Origin: Opitutaceae bacterium BACL24 MAG-120322-bin51
Lineage (GTDB): Bacteria; Verrucomicrobiota; Verrucomicrobiia; Opitutales; Coraliomargaritaceae
DNA: 64,000 nt
Assembly (NCBI GenBank): GCA_905182465.1
Contig: CAJJBI010000003.1
Span: 62,001 to 126,000, forward strand
Direction: 5' to 3'
The notes under the pieces are model-generated. The model saw nothing but the letters and a program-made list of their open reading frames with translations, was not told the origin of the DNA and searched no databases. The position numbers and the translations under genes are program-made. Shown here piece after piece: positions 40,459 to 50,042 of the stretch (position 1 is its first letter; every line of letters starts with the position of its first letter).

Positions 40459-43248
40459 GTGCCCAAACTCCACCACCTCACCTCAGCCGATCCATTGAGC
40501 CTGCAAGTGGCGCAATTTCTATCGACTGCGGTGGAGGCGAGTGTGCTTTTAATCACGCCAACCGCGGGTGCATCGCGGAGAGTCCTTGATTCTCTCGATA
40601 GTCCTAAGCAACAGGCATTTGTTACTGCTCAGCCGATGCAAGCGCTTTTGCCTCAGCGCGAAGACATTGCTACAGCCATTGAACGCTGCCTAGCATGGGC
40701 AAATGCCATACGTAATCTGCCAAATTCCAAATTACGCATTCTCTTCTGGAAGGAAAGCCCACAAAGCACCGCGGAATTGCTCAAAGCAGGCCGCAACTTC
40801 AACGGACTCTGCGATCGACTGGCTGAGGCCGGCCTTTCTCCTGCAACTTTTCATTTGCCCGAGCAAGCAAGTAACAGCTCTGACCAAGGTCGCTGGTCAG
40901 CTATCGCCGCACTTTATCAAAACTACATCAATTGTCTGGCCAGTTGGAGTCTGCGTGACCCCAACGATCTGCGACTCGATCAAATCAAAGAGCCGACGAC
41001 TCCCCCTTCCCGTATCGTTATCGCGGGTGTGCCCGACCTGCCTTGTGCCTTCCAATTGTATGCCGAACAAATTGAAAAACATGATGTAACTGTTGACGTG
41101 CTAATCTGGAATCCGCGCAAAGTATCTGAAAGCAGTTTTGATGACTGGGGTCGCCCTATTCCAGAAAGCTGGAATTCACGCCAGATTGACCTAATCAAAG
41201 AGCAAATCTACGTTAACACCTCCTCCCATGATGAAGCCCGCAGTGCCGTTCAGCTCTGCATTCAAAATAAAGCCAAGCTAGTCGCGGTCGACCCAAAACT
41301 CCATTCGCTCCTAGCCAGCGAAATACTGATTCGAGGCCATAAGCCCTACCTGCCCGAGGGCGAGCGCCTGATCGACTGCGAAGCCTCCAAGCTGGCACTC
41401 GGCTGGGAAGACTTTCGCCACGGGAAAGACCTACGCTGCTTGCGTCATTTACTTGAGCTGCCCGCATTCTGCCGCGCGGTCGACACAGAGCATGCTCTAT
41501 CACAAAGTGACGCGCTTGTCGCCATTGATCATTTGCTCGGTAAGACCATCGCGGCCACTCTCGAAGCAGCTTGGCAGGCCTCACCCGTAATAGCTAAAAC
41601 TGCTCCCACCGAACAAAGCCGACTGCGCGGAAAAACTCGCCGCTTGCTCGGTTCCGTTCGCGCACGACTCGGCGCCAGTGCACTCGAAATGATCGAGGCT
41701 GCTTTTCCGAATGAATCCACGCGCTCAACGTCTACAAAACGTGTCTTAGAAATCGGTCGTAAACTAGAAAACTCAGCGGCTCTCATGGACTGGCCTGAGC
41801 GAGGTAATGGGAGTAAGCTACCCGTGCAGATTTTCACTCAAGCCATCAAAAGCGAACAATTACAAGTGCCTGCCATCGATGAGGTGATTACTCTCAACGG
41901 CTGGCTCGAAGCCCCTTGGTTGCCCGAAGCGAAGCTTGTGCTTTGCGGCCTAACAGAAGGACAGCTTCCGCAATCGCTCGATGGCGACCCCTTTCTTCCT
42001 GACTCCATCTGCCCCGTACTTCGCCTCAGTCACAACGAGCAACGTCTAGCGCGCGATGCTTATCTGCTTGATGCTTTGCTCGCCTCCCGTTCGGCCGATG
42101 ACGTCCGCCTCTCTTTCAGTAAATTTAATAAAGATGGAGATCCAAATAAGCCCTCGCGCCTCCTTTTTCGGACTAAGCTAGAGGAACTGCCCTCACGTGT
42201 CCAACACCTGACTCAGCCCAGTCCATCGTCTCGCACCCGTCCGCGCCGTCAGACCAAGTGGCGATGGCAACTACCCGACGAGATACCACCCGTCACCAAG
42301 ATAAGCCCAACTCAGTTTGAATCCTATCTCGCTTGCCCCTTTCGCTTCTGCCTCGAAAAAGTGCTCAAATATAAAAACGCTCCGAAAGCCACCTATGAAA
42401 TGGATGCCGCCGTGTTCGGAAACTTGATACACCATACTCTGGAAAATTTCGGACGCGAGATCATCCCCACGGGCAAGGCTATGTTGGATCTCGACGAGTC
42501 GACTATTCGCCAACGAGTGCAACAACTCTTAAAGCAAGAGGCGCTCTTGCAATTCGGCGCACAACCGACGCCCGCCGTGCAGGTCCAACTAGCCAGCGCC
42601 GTTGCCCGACTCCATGCCTTTGCCCGTATTCAAGTAAGGTGCTTTGCCGAGGGCTGGATTATACACGATGTGGAGCGTAAACTCGAGGTCGATAGCGATG
42701 CACCACTAGCTGTCGGCTCACTTCAGCTTACTGGGACTATCGACCGCATCGAAAAAAACGCGGTTACAGGTGCGCTTCGGGTGATTGACTATAAAACTTT
42801 CAGCTCCGTGAAAAAGCCAGCTGAGACTCACTTCGCACCAGCTTCTCACAATTGGATGACAGCTGCACAAGTCGAAGTATCGACTAGTCGAGGGATTGCC
42901 AACAAGACATGGAAGAACCTTCAACTACCGCTCTACCGTAAGATCCTTGAGCATTGGTATCCCAAGCAGTGTGCCGAACAACCACCTGAAATAGCCTATT
43001 TTGTATTACCATCCGATCCAAACGAGAGCGGCATCTACCCATTTGATGAATTAAGCGAAGAGCTTTACCTAGAAGCGATCGATTGCGCCGAAGCAATCAC
43101 GCAAAACATTGCTGAGGGTCATTTTTGGCCTCCGCAAGCTTTTCGGGGATCATGGGATGATCCTTTCGCGCCGCTCTTCGTCAACGGTTCGCCCGAAGAT
43201 TGCATCGATCCCGAGACCATCGCAAAATTAAAAGGAGGCCAGTCTTGA
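40459..43248 (+). CDS. AddB-like PD-(D/E)XK exonuclease subunit of a helicase-nuclease
   Basis: The N-terminal ~600 residues resemble an inactivated UvrD-like helicase, as in AddB. No Walker A lysine is visible in LLITPTAGASRRVLDS. The C-terminal part from about residue 614 is a RecB-family nuclease with SPTQFESYLACPFRF, the His in NLIHHTLENF, GTIDRIEK near 758 and VIDYKTF near 773, giving the D..DxK centre. The Cys-X2-Cys-X5-Cys cluster that helps hold the AddB iron-sulfur centre is not visible at the C-terminus. The start is GTG at 40459. Its stop overlaps the TTG start of the helicase gene, so the two subunits are coupled. Confidence 0.83.
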   Translation: MPKLHHLTSADPLSLQVAQFLSTAVEASVLLITPTAGASRRVLDSLDSPKQQAFVTAQPMQALLPQREDIATAIERCLAWANAIRNLPNSKLRILFWKESPQSTAELLKAGRNFNGLCDRLAEAGLSPATFHLPEQASNSSDQGRWSAIAALYQNYINCLASWSLRDPNDLRLDQIKEPTTPPSRIVIAGVPDLPCAFQLYAEQIEKHDVTVDVLIWNPRKVSESSFDDWGRPIPESWNSRQIDLIKEQIYVNTSSHDEARSAVQLCIQNKAKLVAVDPKLHSLLASEILIRGHKPYLPEGERLIDCEASKLALGWEDFRHGKDLRCLRHLLELPAFCRAVDTEHALSQSDALVAIDHLLGKTIAATLEAAWQASPVIAKTAPTEQSRLRGKTRRLLGSVRARLGASALEMIEAAFPNESTRSTSTKRVLEIGRKLENSAALMDWPERGNGSKLPVQIFTQAIKSEQLQVPAIDEVITLNGWLEAPWLPEAKLVLCGLTEGQLPQSLDGDPFLPDSICPVLRLSHNEQRLARDAYLLDALLASRSADDVRLSFSKFNKDGDPNKPSRLLFRTKLEELPSRVQHLTQPSPSSRTRPRRQTKWRWQLPDEIPPVTKISPTQFESYLACPFRFCLEKVLKYKNAPKATYEMDAAVFGNLIHHTLENFGREIIPTGKAMLDLDESTIRQRVQQLLKQEALLQFGAQPTPAVQVQLASAVARLHAFARIQVRCFAEGWIIHDVERKLEVDSDAPLAVGSLQLTGTIDRIEKNAVTGALRVIDYKTFSSVKKPAETHFAPASHNWMTAAQVEVSTSRGIANKTWKNLQLPLYRKILEHWYPKQCAEQPPEIAYFVLPSDPNESGIYPFDELSEELYLEAIDCAEAITQNIAEGHFWPPQAFRGSWDDPFAPLFVNGSPEDCIDPETIAKLKGGQS
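43232..43247 (+). promoter_or_regulatory. Shine-Dalgarno and TTG start of the AddA-like gene
   Basis: A strong AAGGAGG (43232-43238) precedes a TTG at 43245 with six bases between. This is one of the few strong ribosome sites in the window and fixes the start inside the upstream stop codon (TTGA overlap). The open frame extends back to 43200, but that part lies within the nuclease gene and is not supported. Confidence 0.75.
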
Positions 43249-45863
43249 GCCGACCACTTACTTTCAACCACGAAATGCTCGTCGCCAATGCCGGCAGTGG
43301 GAAAACATTTGCCCTGACTACGCGCATCATTCGTTTGCTCCTCGCTGGTGTCAGCATGGATCGAATCGCAGCACTTACTTTCACTCGTAAATCAGCGGGC
43401 GAATTTCTCGATGAGTTACTCGTTCGACTAGCCGAAGCTGCAAGCGATAGAAAGAAGTTGGCGGCCTTAGCTAAGGCAAGCGATACGCCCGAACTCTCTT
43501 CCGCCGACTGCTGCGAATTACTGCGCCATATTATTGACCACTTCGGTCGATTAGGCCTGAGTACCATTGACAGCTTCTTCGCCCGCATCGCACGACAGTT
43601 TCCTCTCGAGTCTGGGTTACCCGAAGAGTTTGCCATCGCTGATAGCGCAAGCTTAGCTAGTGCTCGCGAGCGTGCCCTAGCCATGAGTTTTGCGCTTGGA
43701 GCGAAGGGAGATCAGGGACTTACCTCAATGATCGAGCAATGTCATCAGATTAGCCGTAAACGCGGTGAGCGAAATGTCTTCGGAATGTTGCTAGATCAAA
43801 TTGATACGCTCCACCAACAATACCTTAAAACACCCGAAGGCTGCACTTGGGGCGACAGCGCTGCCATCTGGAATAAGCAACCCCCCCCGTTTCAAGCTGC
43901 CACCGGAATTGATGCAGCCATCGATGGCTTTGCTAACGAAGTAAGCTTATCAAACCCAGATCTATCTGCAGAAGCTCTATCAAATTTGGAAGCTGGACTA
44001 GAAGCCATGCGTCAACTCGAACCGGGCCAAGCTTGGAGTAGAGACATACAGAAATTCGTTGAACAAAAGCTGAGCAGTGAACCGAAGAACAATCACGTTC
44101 GCTTCGCCTCGAAAAAAGCTGATGGCTGGGCCGAACTGACTCCAGGACTACGCTCAAGTAGGAAAATTCTCGCCGACACGCTCTTCGCAGATGCCCTCCA
44201 TCAGATTCTTGAGCGCGCCAAAGGCCTCTATGCTTTTGTGCGGCAGTACGAAGGCGTCTACGGTAAGCTAGTGCGCGGTGCAGGACTGATAAGCTTTGCC
44301 GATATCACGACTCTACTTGCCGAACGCGCGGCCGACGTCGACCTAACGGATGCTTTAGACTGGCGCAGCCAAGTCGCCTACCGAATCGATCAGAACTTCG
44401 ATCACTGGTTACTAGACGAGTTTCAAGATACCAGTCGCGTGCAATGGTCGATCCTTCGTACTTTTATCGAGGAAGTTTTGATGGATGACGATGCGCAGCG
44501 CTCCCTCTTTTACGTTGGCGATACCAAGCAAGCGATCTACGGATGGCGCGGAGGCGACGCCGACCTCTTCCGCGAAATTTTCGATTACTATGAAAATATC
44601 AAAGAGGGTGAAGCCCTAACTAACTCATGGCGCTCGACTGAACCAGTGATTAAAATGGTCAATAGCGTCTTCGGCTCGATGGACGCGATTGGCGATGCAC
44701 TCAAACTCCCAGAGGCGACACTGGATCGCTGGATAACTGGATGGAATAAGCATGAAGTAGCCGCAGCGATCCGCGAGAACTCTGGCTATGCCACATTTTT
44801 CGCTGTTTCCGAAAACCCTGAAGAGGATGTATCACCACAACATGCCGAGGTGTGTCGGATTATTGAAGAGGTCGATCCACTCGCTCGCGGCATTGAATGT
44901 ACCGTGCTATTGCGGCAGAATAAAGATGCTGCCGAGCTCGCTGCTTATTTGCAATCATCCGGCCTTGCTGTTGCACTCGAAGGCAAGTCGAACCCTTGCA
45001 CCGACAATCCCTTTGGTAGTGCTGTCTTAGCTGCTCTACGCGCAGTAGCTCATCCCAGTGATAGCCTCTCCGCTAGCATTGCACGTGGCCTACCCTGTGC
45101 TTCCGCGTGGGGACTGGAAGATCTCGATGATTTTCGTAAGCAGACTTTACAATCCATCGCTGAGTGCGGCTATGCCAAGACCCTACAAACTTGGATTGAA
45201 CTAGCCGGATTCAATGAAAGTGCCGAAAGGACAAGTTCCGCCTCATCCGCTACAGCAGTCAATGGCGTTGCAAGTATCCCCGCATCCAAAAAATCCTACG
45301 CCGACGAGTCTTTTCTCCAAAGTCGATCCGAAGCAGTCCTCGCAGCCGCGGAAAAGTTTGATGCCGCAAATACTACTAGCGAAGGTATAGACGCTTTCAT
45401 CGCTGCTGTAGAAAGCACCGAGGTGCAGGAAGCCGAAGCGACCGAGGCCATACGTATCATGACGATACACCAAGCCAAGGGCCTCGGCTTTGACATGGTC
45501 ATCGTCAGTGGACTCGACAAAAGCTCGCACAATAGCATCGCCGACGAACTCGTATTGGGCCCCGACGAAAAAGACCCGCAATGGGGCATGTTACTTCCCA
45601 GAAAAGGCATCGCCGAAGCCGACCCCGTCCTCCGCCAACAAACGGAGCGACTCAACGCCGAGTCTAAAACTAACGAGTTGTGCAGCGCCTATGTAGCACT
45701 GACACGGGCCAAGCGCGCACTCTATGTGATCAGCGATGAACTCGCAGAAACATCAAAGGCTACCCACTTCGGTCGACATCTGCAACTCAGTCTCGGGGAG
45801 GGATGGTCGCAGGGTGATGCGAAGTGGTTTGAGAAGAATCAATTAGATAGAGCTCGTGCCTAA
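43245..45863 (+). CDS. AddA-like UvrD/Rep-family helicase, lacking the C-terminal nuclease domain
   Basis: This is an SF1A DNA helicase of 873 residues, partner of the nuclease gene upstream. It has Walker A in VANAGSGKT (residues 13-21), motif Ia in ALTFTRKSAGEF, and the Walker B/motif II in LLDEFQDTS near 389. VGDTKQAIYGWRGGD is motif III and TNSWRST is motif IV. MTIHQAKGLGFDMVIV and YVALTRAKRALYV near 816 are motifs V and VI. The chain stops about 57 residues after motif VI, whereas AddA and RecB carry a further nuclease domain of roughly 300 residues. The only nuclease of this complex is therefore in the other subunit. It would process double-strand breaks for RecA loading. Confidence 0.88.
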   Translation: MSRPLTFNHEMLVANAGSGKTFALTTRIIRLLLAGVSMDRIAALTFTRKSAGEFLDELLVRLAEAASDRKKLAALAKASDTPELSSADCCELLRHIIDHFGRLGLSTIDSFFARIARQFPLESGLPEEFAIADSASLASARERALAMSFALGAKGDQGLTSMIEQCHQISRKRGERNVFGMLLDQIDTLHQQYLKTPEGCTWGDSAAIWNKQPPPFQAATGIDAAIDGFANEVSLSNPDLSAEALSNLEAGLEAMRQLEPGQAWSRDIQKFVEQKLSSEPKNNHVRFASKKADGWAELTPGLRSSRKILADTLFADALHQILERAKGLYAFVRQYEGVYGKLVRGAGLISFADITTLLAERAADVDLTDALDWRSQVAYRIDQNFDHWLLDEFQDTSRVQWSILRTFIEEVLMDDDAQRSLFYVGDTKQAIYGWRGGDADLFREIFDYYENIKEGEALTNSWRSTEPVIKMVNSVFGSMDAIGDALKLPEATLDRWITGWNKHEVAAAIRENSGYATFFAVSENPEEDVSPQHAEVCRIIEEVDPLARGIECTVLLRQNKDAAELAAYLQSSGLAVALEGKSNPCTDNPFGSAVLAALRAVAHPSDSLSASIARGLPCASAWGLEDLDDFRKQTLQSIAECGYAKTLQTWIELAGFNESAERTSSASSATAVNGVASIPASKKSYADESFLQSRSEAVLAAAEKFDAANTTSEGIDAFIAAVESTEVQEAEATEAIRIMTIHQAKGLGFDMVIVSGLDKSSHNSIADELVLGPDEKDPQWGMLLPRKGIAEADPVLRQQTERLNAESKTNELCSAYVALTRAKRALYVISDELAETSKATHFGRHLQLSLGEGWSQGDAKWFEKNQLDRARA

Positions 45864-47038
45864 CCTGCGCTGGGTAGGTCGAGTTCGACTTCAACATCTT
45901 CTTCGTAATCGACGCCAGGGAGTTCAAAGCCAAATAGATTAAGAAAGTTTTTCTGGTAACCGGCGTAGTCAGACTGGGCGCAGAGAGTCTCACTGGTAAT
46001 ACCTGGCCAAATGTCGGCAACAGCTTGCTGCACGTCAGGCTCCATCTCCCAGTCGTCGACGCGGATGCGGCCTGCGCTATCTAACTGAAGATCGTCGCCG
46101 TAGAGGCGCTCGTTGAACAAGCGCACCATTTGCTCGATGCAATCTTCGTGCGTGCCTTTGGCTTTCATTACTTTTATCAGGATGGAAATGTAAAGGGGGA
46201 CCACGGGAATGGCTGAGCTAGCTTGGGTCACGACGGCCTTGTTCACCGCGACGTAAGCGGCGCAGTCGTGCTGCTCGGTAATCGCGGCGGCGGCGCGCTC
46301 GACATCCTTCTTGGCTTGGCCGATTGTGCCGTTGGTGTAGACGGGCCAAGTGATCTCCGGCCCGATGTAGGAATACGCGACGCTTTTTGCACCAGGTGCA
46401 AGGACGCCGGCATCATCGAGTGCGTCCATCCAGAGCTCCCAGTCTTGGCCACCCATTACATTGACGGTGTGCGTGACGTCGTCACCTTCAGCAGGGTCGA
46501 TGGTAACTTCGGTGACTAGATTCTTATCGGTATCGAGAGTGCGGTTCGTGAAAGACTCTCCGATGGGTTTGAGGACGGATCTGTAGGTCTCGCCTGTCTT
46601 AGGATCTGTACGTCGGGGAGATGCAAGGCTGTAGACGACAAGGTCGACTTGCCCGAGGTCGGCTTTGATCGTTTCAATGGTCTGCGCCTTGATCTCGTTA
46701 GAAAAGGCGTCGCCGTTAATACTTTTGGCGTAAAGTCCTGCTTTGTGGGCTGCCTGTTCGAAGGCAACAGAATTATACCAACCTGCGCTGGCAGGTTTAC
46801 CTTTCATCGAGGGGCGCTCGAAAAAGACGCCGAGGGTGGCGGCATCATGACTGAAAGCAGTGGCGATCCGGCTGGAAAGGCCGTAGCCGGTGGAGCTTCC
46901 GAGCACGAGGACTTTCTTTGGGCCACCCTCTTTTTTAGCCGCCTGGGCGACGTCAATTTCTTGGCGAACTTTGGCCGCGCAACCCTTTGGGTGCGAAGTG
47001 ATACAGACAAATCCTCGGATGCGTGGTTTAATAATCAT
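45860..47038 (-). CDS. fabV: Trans-2-enoyl-[ACP/CoA] reductase, FabV type
   Basis: FabV reduces enoyl-ACP (or enoyl-CoA) with NADH in the last step of fatty-acid elongation. The 392-residue protein is longer than FabI, as expected. It has the conserved start MIIKPRIRGFVCITSHPKGC, the NADH motif VLVLGSSTGYGLSSRIA near 45, FERPSMKGKPASAGWYN, and YSLASPRRTDP. The catalytic Tyr-X8-Lys motif reads YTNGTIGQAK near 235. The 3' end overlaps the addA-like stop by a few bases, convergently. An inverted repeat lies just upstream of the ATG (see 47055-47094). FabV enzymes are typically less sensitive to triclosan than FabI. Confidence 0.95.
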   Translation of the reverse strand: MIIKPRIRGFVCITSHPKGCAAKVRQEIDVAQAAKKEGGPKKVLVLGSSTGYGLSSRIATAFSHDAATLGVFFERPSMKGKPASAGWYNSVAFEQAAHKAGLYAKSINGDAFSNEIKAQTIETIKADLGQVDLVVYSLASPRRTDPKTGETYRSVLKPIGESFTNRTLDTDKNLVTEVTIDPAEGDDVTHTVNVMGGQDWELWMDALDDAGVLAPGAKSVAYSYIGPEITWPVYTNGTIGQAKKDVERAAAAITEQHDCAAYVAVNKAVVTQASSAIPVVPLYISILIKVMKAKGTHEDCIEQMVRLFNERLYGDDLQLDSAGRIRVDDWEMEPDVQQAVADIWPGITSETLCAQSDYAGYQKNFLNLFGFELPGVDYEEDVEVELDLPSAG

Positions 47039-47054
47039 AAAATTTATTAGTGGG

Positions 47055-47094
47055 CGATTTAAATGGTAAATCGCAAAGAAAACAGTGCGATTTG
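47055..47094 (-). promoter_or_regulatory. Inverted repeat in the fabV upstream region (possible operator or hairpin)
   Basis: A perfect eight-base inverted repeat, GCGATTTA (47055-47062) and TAAATCGC (47068-47075), has a five-base spacer. A third copy, GCGATTT at 47088-47094, could pair with the middle arm instead, giving two mutually exclusive hairpins. It lies 17-56 bases upstream of the fabV start. It may be a repressor operator or a leader structure; no T-run follows, so a terminator is unlikely. Confidence 0.45.
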
Positions 47095-47203
47095 GCGGCT
47101 TGCAACCGGTAATTCGTTGGGCTTATGCCTTAAGTGCTCGCAAAGACACAGTCGAAAAGTGCGACCGCCCAGCAGTCGGCAAACACTAGTTGCTTAAGCT
47201 GGA

Positions 47204-48562
47204 CTACCCTTTGCCGATACCACTGGCTTCGAAGCCGATGGCTTGGAGAGTCTCGAGGTCTAGTAAATTGCGTCCATCGAAGAGGAAGGCGGGTTGGTGC
47301 ATCTCGTCGTAGATCTTTTTGAAGTCGAGGGCTTTGAACTCATCCCACTCGGTCAGAATGAGAATGGCGTGCGCGTCCTTGGTTGCTTCGTAGGCGTTTA
47401 CGCAATAGGTAACTAATTCGTTGTCGGTTGAGATACCAAGATCCTTCTGAATCTGAGCAACCTCCACCTTGGGGTCGTAAATCGCGATGTTGGCCTGCTC
47501 TTCAAGGAGGTCTTGGCAAATATAGATGGCGGCGGATTCGCGTGTATCGTTAGTGTCCTTTTTGAAGGCGAAGCCGAGAACGGCGATCTTCTTGTCCGAG
47601 ACGGTGTTGAACATCGAAGAGATGACTCGACGACTAAAGCGGTGCTTCTGGTAGTCGTTCATTTCAATCACACTGTTCCAGTAGGCGGCGACTTCGGGCA
47701 GGCCAAAGTGTTCGCAGAGGTAGACGAGATTAAGGATGTCCTTCTGGAAACAGGAGCCCCCAAAGCCAACGGAGGCTTTTAGGAACTTAGGGCCAATCCG
47801 GCTATCAGTACCAATGGCATGGGCAACTTCGTCAACGTTGGCCTCGGTTGCTTCACAGAGCGCAGAGACGGCATTGATTGAAGAAATGCGCTGGGCAAGG
47901 AATGCGTTAGCAATTAGCTTGGAGAGTTCGGAAGACCAAAGGTTTGTCGTGAGAATGCGGTCTCGGGGAACCCACGTCGCATAGATGTCGACCAGTTTTT
48001 GAATGGCGGCTTTACCCTCGGTGGTTTGAGCGCCACCAATGAGCACTCGATCAGGCACTTCGAGGTCTTCCATTGCGGTGCCTTCAGCGAGGAACTCAGG
48101 ATTAGAAAGAATCTGGAATTTACGACCCTTAGAATTCGAATCAAGGATTCTCTTGACTGACTCTGCAGTGCGCACGGGCAAGGTAGACTTCTCGACCACG
48201 ATCTTATCGTCCTCAGCGACTTCAGCGATCTTGCGCGCACACTTTTCTAAGTAGCGAAGGTCGGCAGCGCGGCCTGCTCCAACACCGTAGGTCTTTGTCG
48301 GTGTATTCACACTGAGGAAGATCATTTCCGCTTCACGAATAGCGGTGTCAATATCGGCAGAAAAGAAGAGGTTTTTACCACGGGCGCCTTGCACGATATC
48401 GTTGAGACCGGGCTCAAATATGGGGAGCTTATCCGAATTCCACGCGTCAATACGGTCTTGGTTAATATCGACCACCGTTATGGTGTGGTCTTTGCACTTG
48501 TGGGCAATCATGGCCATGGTGGGTCCGCCCACGTATCCCGCGCCTATACAACAAATTTTCAT
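47204..48562 (-). CDS. ugd: UDP-glucose 6-dehydrogenase
   Basis: This enzyme oxidises UDP-glucose twice to UDP-glucuronate for polysaccharide synthesis. The 452-residue protein is of the longer, eukaryote-like type. It begins [20 protein letters not shown], the NAD motif. [23 protein letters not shown], and the catalytic Cys in [17 protein letters not shown] near residue 270 follow. The C-terminal domain has [19 protein letters not shown] and ILTEWDEFK. The ATG at 48562 starts at the first strand, so the longer open frame is rejected. Together with the DegT aminotransferase at the end of the window it points to cell-surface sugar synthesis. Confidence 0.95.
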   Translation of the reverse strand: MKICCIGAGYVGGPTMAMIAHKCKDHTITVVDINQDRIDAWNSDKLPIFEPGLNDIVQGARGKNLFFSADIDTAIREAEMIFLSVNTPTKTYGVGAGRAADLRYLEKCARKIAEVAEDDKIVVEKSTLPVRTAESVKRILDSNSKGRKFQILSNPEFLAEGTAMEDLEVPDRVLIGGAQTTEGKAAIQKLVDIYATWVPRDRILTTNLWSSELSKLIANAFLAQRISSINAVSALCEATEANVDEVAHAIGTDSRIGPKFLKASVGFGGSCFQKDILNLVYLCEHFGLPEVAAYWNSVIEMNDYQKHRFSRRVISSMFNTVSDKKIAVLGFAFKKDTNDTRESAAIYICQDLLEEQANIAIYDPKVEVAQIQKDLGISTDNELVTYCVNAYEATKDAHAILILTEWDEFKALDFKKIYDEMHQPAFLFDGRNLLDLETLQAIGFEASGIGKG

Positions 48563-48821
48563 GCTCGATTTAGTTAAAGCATCTGAGGGCCCTGACAAGG
48601 TTATTCCCTATGATAGAGACGCCCCAATCTGCGAAGATTAATGGATAGTCCCGGCCTTTAAAGCGCCTCAGATAGCTATAAGCGGGCTGCGGAGACCCAT
48701 CGAAGCACAGTATAGCCTCAACTTTACGGTAATGTTAGTAAGTCTATACATAAATGAGCAAATGAGTTCCTAATCAAAATTATCTAGCGTTCTACGCCTG
48801 TAAAAAATTAAGGCTCTCGGC

Positions 48822-48850
48822 TTGACAATGGACACTTGTTCACCTAAACA
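48822..48850 (+). promoter_or_regulatory. lexA promoter with LexA-box-like operator over the -10
   Basis: A perfect -35 hexamer TTGACA (48822-48827) is followed after 17 bases by TAAACA (48845-48850) as a weak -10. Over the spacer and -10 lies TGTTC-ACCT-AAACA (48837-48850), matching the published verrucomicrobial LexA motif TGTTC-N4-GAACA at nine of ten fixed bases. The expected transcription start is about four bases before the lexA ATG at 48861. Autorepression is the natural reading. Confidence 0.7.
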
Positions 48851-48860
48851 ATTGAACACT

Positions 48861-49502
48861 ATGAAAGACCTGACTTTGCGCCAACAAGAAATCCTTACTT
48901 TTATTGAGCACTACGAATGGAGGAACGGCTACTGGCCTAGCATTCGTGAGATTCAGGAAAAGTTTAACTTTAAAAGCACAAATGCCGTGATGGGGCATCT
49001 GCGCGCATTGGAGCGTAAGGAGGTGATCGAGCGCATTCCTGGCCAAGCCCGCACTTTTCGTATCAACCGCCCCGACGCGCCAGAGATGAACGAGATTCCT
49101 GAAGATGCCACTGAAGTCGTCGACATTCCTGTGATGGGAGATATTGCTGCGGGTTATCCGGATCGCGTCGAACCCGCGGGTGAGATTGGACGCCTTCAGG
49201 TAGACATCGCCAGCGCAGGTTACTCCAGTCGGCGCCGCAGTTTCGCCCTTCAGGTGCGTGGTGATAGTATGGTCGACGCTGAAATCTATGAAGGAGACAT
49301 GGTCGTGATTGAGCCCCGTGACCCTCACGATGGCGACATCGTAGCCGCCCTCATCGACGGCGAGACCACGCTTAAGCGCTACATGAAAAAAGGCAACGAA
49401 CCGCCCTACCTAAAAGCGGAAAATAAATTTTATCCCGAACTTTACCCAATCAACGAACTGACCGTGCAAGGTGTCGCTAAGGCCGTCGTGAGAAGTTTGT
49501 GA
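48861..49502 (+). CDS. lexA: LexA repressor
   Basis: LexA represses SOS genes and self-cleaves when RecA filaments form. The 213-residue protein has an N-terminal winged helix (LTLRQQEILTFIEHYEWRNG, then SIREIQEKFNFKSTNAVMGHL as recognition region). The Ala-Gly cleavage site is in GDIAAGYP near residue 98. The Ser of VRGDSMVD near 138 and the Lys of TTLKRYMKK near 176 form the catalytic dyad. I chose the ATG at 48861. In-frame upstream starts fall in the promoter itself. No Shine-Dalgarno is visible and the predicted leader is about four bases, so initiation may be near-leaderless. It sits 3 kb from the AddAB-like repair genes. Confidence 0.93.
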   Translation: MKDLTLRQQEILTFIEHYEWRNGYWPSIREIQEKFNFKSTNAVMGHLRALERKEVIERIPGQARTFRINRPDAPEMNEIPEDATEVVDIPVMGDIAAGYPDRVEPAGEIGRLQVDIASAGYSSRRRSFALQVRGDSMVDAEIYEGDMVVIEPRDPHDGDIVAALIDGETTLKRYMKKGNEPPYLKAENKFYPELYPINELTVQGVAKAVVRSL

Positions 49503-49631
49503 GGTAAGCTATGAGTAAGCTTTTTAGCTGAAAGTTGTGAGTTGTTGTTGAAAGTTAGTCCATGTGTCGCAATGTGCACTAATTTTTGGCGTAATAATCG
49601 CTGCTTAAACATAAATTTGCTGACTAAAACC

Positions 49632-50018
49632 ATGGCTGTCACCTTCGACCACACCCGTATTCGGGTATCCAATCTTGAACAGTCCATCGACTGGTATTGT
49701 AAAACATGTGGCTTTCAAGTGCTCAAGCGTACTGAAAAATCTCCAAGTGGGAACCAGCTAGCGCACCTTCAAATTCCAGGGAGCGCCCATAATTTGGAGC
49801 TCACCCATTCTCCGGATTACGAACTCAAAGTATCTGAGGACTTGGTGCACACCTGCATCCGCGTGGATGACATCTTCGCCTACAGCGAAATGTTGGAAGG
49901 CCTCGATCTATCCCTCGACCTGTGGCCAAGCAATTGGCGTGAGAAATTCGTAGACGGTAAAAAGATGGCTTTCATCACCGATCCAGACGGATATGAGGTT
50001 GAGATCCTCGAGCACTAG
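49632..50018 (+). CDS. Glyoxalase/VOC superfamily protein, lactoylglutathione lyase-like
   Basis: This 128-residue single-domain vicinal-oxygen-chelate protein has two beta-alpha-beta-beta-beta repeats. Possible metal ligands are His7 (FDHTRIRVSNLEQSIDWYC) and the second-half residues of DLVHTCIRVDD. The C-terminal ITDPDGYEVEILEH supplies the usual Glu. The WREKFVDGKKMAFITDPDG arrangement resembles lactoylglutathione lyase, which detoxifies methylglyoxal as its glutathione adduct. Other VOC functions are possible. I chose the ATG at 49632; a longer frame has no conserved sequence. It is followed closely by the desaturase gene. Confidence 0.82.
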   Translation: MAVTFDHTRIRVSNLEQSIDWYCKTCGFQVLKRTEKSPSGNQLAHLQIPGSAHNLELTHSPDYELKVSEDLVHTCIRVDDIFAYSEMLEGLDLSLDLWPSNWREKFVDGKKMAFITDPDGYEVEILEH

Positions 50019-50042
50019 TGCCCCATTTAATCATAAAAAATT

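Noticed and set aside
48822-48860. An earlier in-frame TTG start for lexA at 48822.
   Set aside because: It coincides with the -35 hexamer TTGACA and would put the promoter and operator inside the gene; conserved LexA sequence starts at 48861.
49506-49525. A terminator after lexA (AAGCT...AGCTT plus T-run).
   Set aside because: The stem is only five pairs and AT-rich, too weak to call.
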